Shown: in pieces, positions 60,994-64,000 of the stretch
How the letters are laid out: every line of letters begins with the position of its first letter
Position numbering within the stretch: position 1 is the first letter of the stretch
Origin: an uncultured Muribaculaceae bacterium
Lineage (GTDB): Bacteria > Bacteroidota > Bacteroidia > Bacteroidales > Muribaculaceae
Assembly (NCBI GenBank): GCA_947381945.1
Contig: CANCXM010000001.1
Location: 1-64,000 of the forward strand
Reading direction: 5' to 3'
Length of the DNA stretch: 64,000 nucleotides
Translations under genes and position numbers: made by a program
Notes under the pieces: model-generated
The model's input: the letters and a program-made list of their open reading frames with translations, nothing else
The model's database searches: none
What the model was told of the DNA's origin: nothing

Positions 60994-61614
60994 ATGTTTC
61001 GCGGACTGCTGATAGGCATTCTTGTGTCGGCCCCTATGGGACCGATCGGTATGCTCTGCATCCAGCGCACACTCAACCGTGGGCGTTGGCCGGCATTCTT
61101 TACGGGTGTGGGAGCGGCGTTGAGCGATCTCGTCTACTGCCTGCTCACCGGTCTCGGCCTATCGTTTGTCACGGACTTCATCGAATCCAACCAGAGCATC
61201 CTTCAGGTCATAGGTTCAGTGGTTCTGATGATTTATGCGGCCTACCTCTTTGTGGCCAATCCTTCAAAGGCCCTGCAGCCGGCGGCTATGCACCCCAACA
61301 GCTATTGGAAGGATTTCGGGACAGGCTTTCTCTTCACCTTCTCCAATCCTCTGATTCTTTTCTTTATTATAGGTCTCTTTGCGCGTTTCAGTTTCCTCGC
61401 GCCGGAGTTCAAGGCCTATCACTACGTTGGGGGCTACCTTTCCATCTTCCTCGGAGCCATCCTGTGGTGGTTCGGGGTGACATATTTTGTCAATAAGGTG
61501 CGCCGCCATTTCAACATCCGTTCCATGTGGCTGCTCAACCGTATCCTTGCAGGTGTCATCCTTGTCATGGGGCTCTTCGGTTTCGTCACCGGCCTTAGCG
61601 AACTGTTTTTCTAA
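60994..61614 (+). CDS. LysE/RhtB family transporter
   Basis: A 206-residue inner-membrane protein with six hydrophobic segments. It opens MFRGLLIGILVSAPMGPIGM with the LysE-type P-x-G-P motif in SAPMGPIGMLCIQRTLNRGR, and continues with VGAALSDLVYCLLTGLGLSF, IQVIGSVVLMIYAAYLFVA-like helix 3, and FLFTFSNPLILFFIIGLFAR (the S-N-P motif). The family exports amino acids such as lysine, threonine or homoserine; the substrate here is unknown. ATG 60994 is chosen because the open frame's upstream codons lie before the transcription start. Confidence 0.88.
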   Translation: MFRGLLIGILVSAPMGPIGMLCIQRTLNRGRWPAFFTGVGAALSDLVYCLLTGLGLSFVTDFIESNQSILQVIGSVVLMIYAAYLFVANPSKALQPAAMHPNSYWKDFGTGFLFTFSNPLILFFIIGLFARFSFLAPEFKAYHYVGGYLSIFLGAILWWFGVTYFVNKVRRHFNIRSMWLLNRILAGVILVMGLFGFVTGLSELFF

Positions 61615-61649
61615 TATTCACTCATTCACTCTACTTATCTTTCCAACTT

Positions 61650-62330
61650 ATGTCCCAGACCTTGCAGGTCCCCTTCATTGCGGATCTTGATTTTCTTAAC
61701 ACCGATGCCATCTTCAACCGTCTGGAATCATCCGGTGTGCGCCACAATATAGGTGAGCTTAACTGGAAGGATGAATACCCCTATCATCCTCTCACCACCT
61801 TCACCATCGCACACTCGGCAAAGTACATATATGTCAACTTCTTTGTGCGCTGCAATTATCTCCGTGCGGTAAATTTTGAAAACAATTCCCCTGTCCATGA
61901 GGATTCATGCGTGATGTTCTATCTGCGCAATCCCCAGTCGGACACCTACGAATGTTTCGAGTTCAATTGCATAGGAGCCGTCAACGCCTCTCGCCGCAGG
62001 CTCACCGGTGCCGTAAACGAGAATGGCGGCAAAGCTGTTGAATCCACTCCGATGACTGATGAGGAAATCGCCTCCATCGCAGTTCTTCCTTCCTGCGGCC
62101 GTCGACCCTTCCGTGAGATAGAAGGGCTCTTCACATGGGACATCCTTGCCGCCATTCCTGTAAGCCTTATGGGGGTTGAATACAAAGAAGGTCCCCTCAC
62201 GCTTAACGGCAACTTTTTCAAATGTGCTTCCGGCACTTCCCAGCCCCACTTCCTCAGTTGGTCACCAGTTGTCTCCCCAAAGCCCGACTTCAACCGTCCC
62301 GACTCCTTCGGCGATATAATCCTGCAATAA
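61650..62330 (+). CDS. CBM9-like carbohydrate-binding family protein
   Basis: A 226-residue protein without signal peptide, consisting of one beta-sandwich of the CBM9-like/DOMON-type group found in Bacteroidetes. Segments are ELNWKDEYPYHPLTTFTIAH, YIYVNFFVRCNYLRAVNFEN, VHEDSCVMFYLRNPQSDTYE and FTWDILAAIPVSLMG, ending LSWSPVVSPKPDFNRPDSFG. Such domains bind sugars or redox cofactors; absence of a signal peptide suggests a cytoplasmic or linked role. It follows the LysE gene after 35 bases and ends before a clear terminator. Confidence 0.78.
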   Translation: MSQTLQVPFIADLDFLNTDAIFNRLESSGVRHNIGELNWKDEYPYHPLTTFTIAHSAKYIYVNFFVRCNYLRAVNFENNSPVHEDSCVMFYLRNPQSDTYECFEFNCIGAVNASRRRLTGAVNENGGKAVESTPMTDEEIASIAVLPSCGRRPFREIEGLFTWDILAAIPVSLMGVEYKEGPLTLNGNFFKCASGTSQPHFLSWSPVVSPKPDFNRPDSFGDIILQ

Positions 62331-62358
62331 TCCATATTGAACAGTTATAATCTTATCA

Positions 62359-62390
62359 AAAGAGCCATGATATTCCGGTCATGGCTCTTT
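62359..62390 (+). terminator. Terminator after the CBM9-like gene
   Basis: AAAGAGCCATGA (62359-62370) pairs perfectly with TCATGGCTCTTT (62379-62390), loop of 8. A short T-run is part of the stem. Confidence 0.85.
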
Positions 62391-62558
62391 CTGTACTTAC
62401 CATATACCTTATATATAATATGTGGTGAATTTTGCCTGTCCGGGTATGCTGCTTTTTCATATTGCTGTATTTGAGGACGTTTTTATTTGAAAATGTAAGG
62501 GTAAAGTTGCGTTGGATAAACGTTTTTATCGAAAAATGCGTAGAAATATAGCAAAAAT

Positions 62559-62589
62559 TTTGTAATTACGGCTAAAAGCTTTAACTTTG
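62559..62589 (+). promoter_or_regulatory. Promoter of gdhA
   Basis: TTTG (62559-62562) and TAACTTTG (62582-62589), exactly 19 bases apart. Leader about 95 nt, AT-rich, without an obvious stable hairpin. Between the terminator at 62390 and this promoter there is nothing recognisable. Confidence 0.82.
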
Positions 62590-62689
62590 TAGCGAAAAGT
62601 AAGATTTTACTTTCAATATGTTTGTAAAACTAATTACAGAGAAAAAGAATTACAGAGTAAAAAATACATAATTTACAATTTCCAAAGGT

Positions 62690-64000
62690 ATGAATGCAGT
62701 AGCAGTAGTCGACGAACTGAAGCGTCGTTTCCCGAACGAACCTGAGTATATCCAGGCTGTGGAAGAGGTATTAACCTCGATTGAAGATGTCTATAATGAA
62801 AATCCAGAATTCGAACGCTATAACCTTATCGAGCGTCTTTGCATACCCGACCGTATTTTTGCATTCCGTGTGTCGTGGGTCGACGACAAGGGTAAGGTCC
62901 ACAACAACATGGGCTACCGCGTTCAGCACAACAATGCCATCGGCCCGTACAAAGGTGGCATCCGTTTCCACTCTTCAGTAAACCTCTCAATCCTCAAGTT
63001 CCTCGCTTTCGAGCAGACATTCAAGAATTCCCTCACCACTCTCGCGATGGGCGGTGCCAAAGGCGGCAGCGACTTCTCGCCCCGTGGCAAGAGCGACATG
63101 GAAGTGATGCGCTTCTGCCAGGCATTCATTCAGGAACTCTGGCGTCAGATCGGTCCCGATACCGACGTGCCTGCAGGTGATATAGGCGTAGGTGGCCGCG
63201 AAGTTGGCTACATGTTCGGTGAATACAAGAAGATGGCCCGTGAGTTCACAGGAACATTCACCGGTAAGGGCATCGAGTTCGGCGGCTCTCTTATCCGTCC
63301 CGAGGCAACCGGTTATGGCAACGTCTACTTCCTTCTTGAAATGCTCAAGACACGCGGTCTTGACATCGAGGGCAAGCGTGTAGCCATCTCAGGTTCAGGC
63401 AATGTGGCAACTTATACTGCCGAAAAGCTCCTCAGCCTTGGCGCAAAGGTCGTTTCGATGAGCGACAGCGACGGTTCAATCTATGTTCCCGACGGACTCA
63501 CACGCGAACAGCTCGACTATATCTTCAAGCTCAAGAATATCTATCGTGGCCGTATCCGCGAATTTGCCGAGGAATACGAATGTCAGTACTTCGAAGGCGA
63601 ACGCCCCTGGCATCATGTCGCATGTGATATTGCCATGCCTTCCGCCACACAGAATGAAATTGACGGTGACGACGCCCGCGCCCTCATTGCCAACGGCTGT
63701 ATCGCTGTCAGCGAAGGTGCCAACATGCCCTCTACCCCTGAAGCTATCCGCGAATTCCAGAAAGCCCGCATCCTCTACGCTCCCGGCAAGGCTGCAAATG
63801 CAGGTGGTGTTTCAGTCTCAGGTCTTGAAATGGCTCAGAACTCCCAGAAACTCTCATGGAGCGCTGAGGAAGTCGACAATAAGCTCAAAGGCATCATGGC
63901 CGAAATCCACAAGCAGTGTGTCAAGTATGGCACCGAGGCCGACGGCTATATCAACTATGTCCGTGGCGCCAACGTTGCAGGCTTCATGAAAGTTGCCCGC
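62690..64000 (+). CDS. gdhA: NADP-type glutamate dehydrogenase, 3' end outside window
   Basis: 437 codons from ATG 62690 to the window end without a stop; hexameric glutamate dehydrogenases of this type have about 445 residues, so only a few codons are missing. The frame reads through VDELKRRFPNEPEYIQAVEE, YRVQHNNAIGPYKGGIRFHS, MGGAKGGSDFSPRGKSDMEV (catalytic lysine region), DVPAGDIGVGGREVGYMFG, the Rossmann glycine loop ISGSGNVATYTAEKL and SEGANMPSTPEAI. It makes glutamate from 2-oxoglutarate and ammonium, the main nitrogen-assimilation route in Bacteroidales. It is expressed from its own strong promoter. Confidence 0.96.
   Translation, partial: MNAVAVVDELKRRFPNEPEYIQAVEEVLTSIEDVYNENPEFERYNLIERLCIPDRIFAFRVSWVDDKGKVHNNMGYRVQHNNAIGPYKGGIRFHSSVNLSILKFLAFEQTFKNSLTTLAMGGAKGGSDFSPRGKSDMEVMRFCQAFIQELWRQIGPDTDVPAGDIGVGGREVGYMFGEYKKMAREFTGTFTGKGIEFGGSLIRPEATGYGNVYFLLEMLKTRGLDIEGKRVAISGSGNVATYTAEKLLSLGAKVVSMSDSDGSIYVPDGLTREQLDYIFKLKNIYRGRIREFAEEYECQYFEGERPWHHVACDIAMPSATQNEIDGDDARALIANGCIAVSEGANMPSTPEAIREFQKARILYAPGKAANAGGVSVSGLEMAQNSQKLSWSAEEVDNKLKGIMAEIHKQCVKYGTEADGYINYVRGANVAGFMKVAR

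Overview
The window reads as a chromosome segment of a Bacteroidales bacterium, most likely a gut Muribaculaceae-type organism (Duncaniella/Muribaculum relatives). The grounds are TonB receptors with carboxypeptidase-like N-domains, GLPGLI and DUF4296 proteins, a Bacteroidetes-type tyrosine recombinase, many secreted glycan hydrolases, start sites without Shine-Dalgarno sequences, and the Bacteroidetes promoter (TTTG near -33, about 19-20 bases, then TAnnTTTG near -7). That -7 box recurs upstream of many genes here and was used to choose several start codons. The genus is inference.

Layout. 1-12.9 kb, almost all minus strand: the 5' end of rpsF, a TonB receptor followed by a TPR histidine kinase and a NarL-type regulator, a housekeeping run (ileS, dksA-like, lspA, DUF4296 lipoprotein, small unknown), a nitroreductase lipoprotein and a TIGR04076 protein. 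13.0-15.9 kb: tRNA-Gly(CCC), then a small AT-rich accessory island (truncated KilA-N gene, macrodomain protein, ADP-ribosylglycohydrolase, MntA/HepT toxin-antitoxin). 16.1-21.5 kb: Na+-coupled NSS transporter, glgB, and a convergent secreted GH28 pectinase, the last two separated by a 39-bp-arm inverted repeat. 21.8-23.6 kb: a two-gene AAA ATPase/DUF4276 cassette that looks like a split OLD/TOPRIM-type defence system. 23.7-29.6 kb: YhcH-family protein, then a metal-export cluster (Fur-family regulator, operator-like palindrome, Zn/Cd-type P-ATPase, copper P-ATPase with a fused C-terminal chaperone domain).

29.65-35.9 kb is a strongly AT-rich island: two broken RhuM genes, then five tightly packed minus-strand genes (four-helix membrane protein, GTPase, coiled-coil membrane protein, retropepsin-like lipoprotein, second coiled-coil membrane protein), then repeats and a degenerate integrase. 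I recognise no named system in this five-gene operon; it is the best candidate for an undescribed system. 36.0-48.0 kb is a divergent glycan-degradation locus without SusC/SusD: GH2, triple-SGNH esterase and GH43-like on minus; GH2 and GH115 on plus. Together with GH28 it suggests use of pectin or arabinogalactan-type glycans.

48.0-57.4 kb is rearranged: a GLPGLI protein/TonB receptor operon whose 3' part is duplicated about 4.1 kb away, with an IS4-type transposase remnant and a three-gene DUF488/DUF488/dual-OB-like cassette between the copies, and a tyrosine recombinase upstream of the operon. 57.4-64.0 kb returns to housekeeping: udk, lptB, a WG-repeat protein, a LysE transporter, a CBM9-like protein and gdhA, which runs off the window end a few codons before its expected stop.
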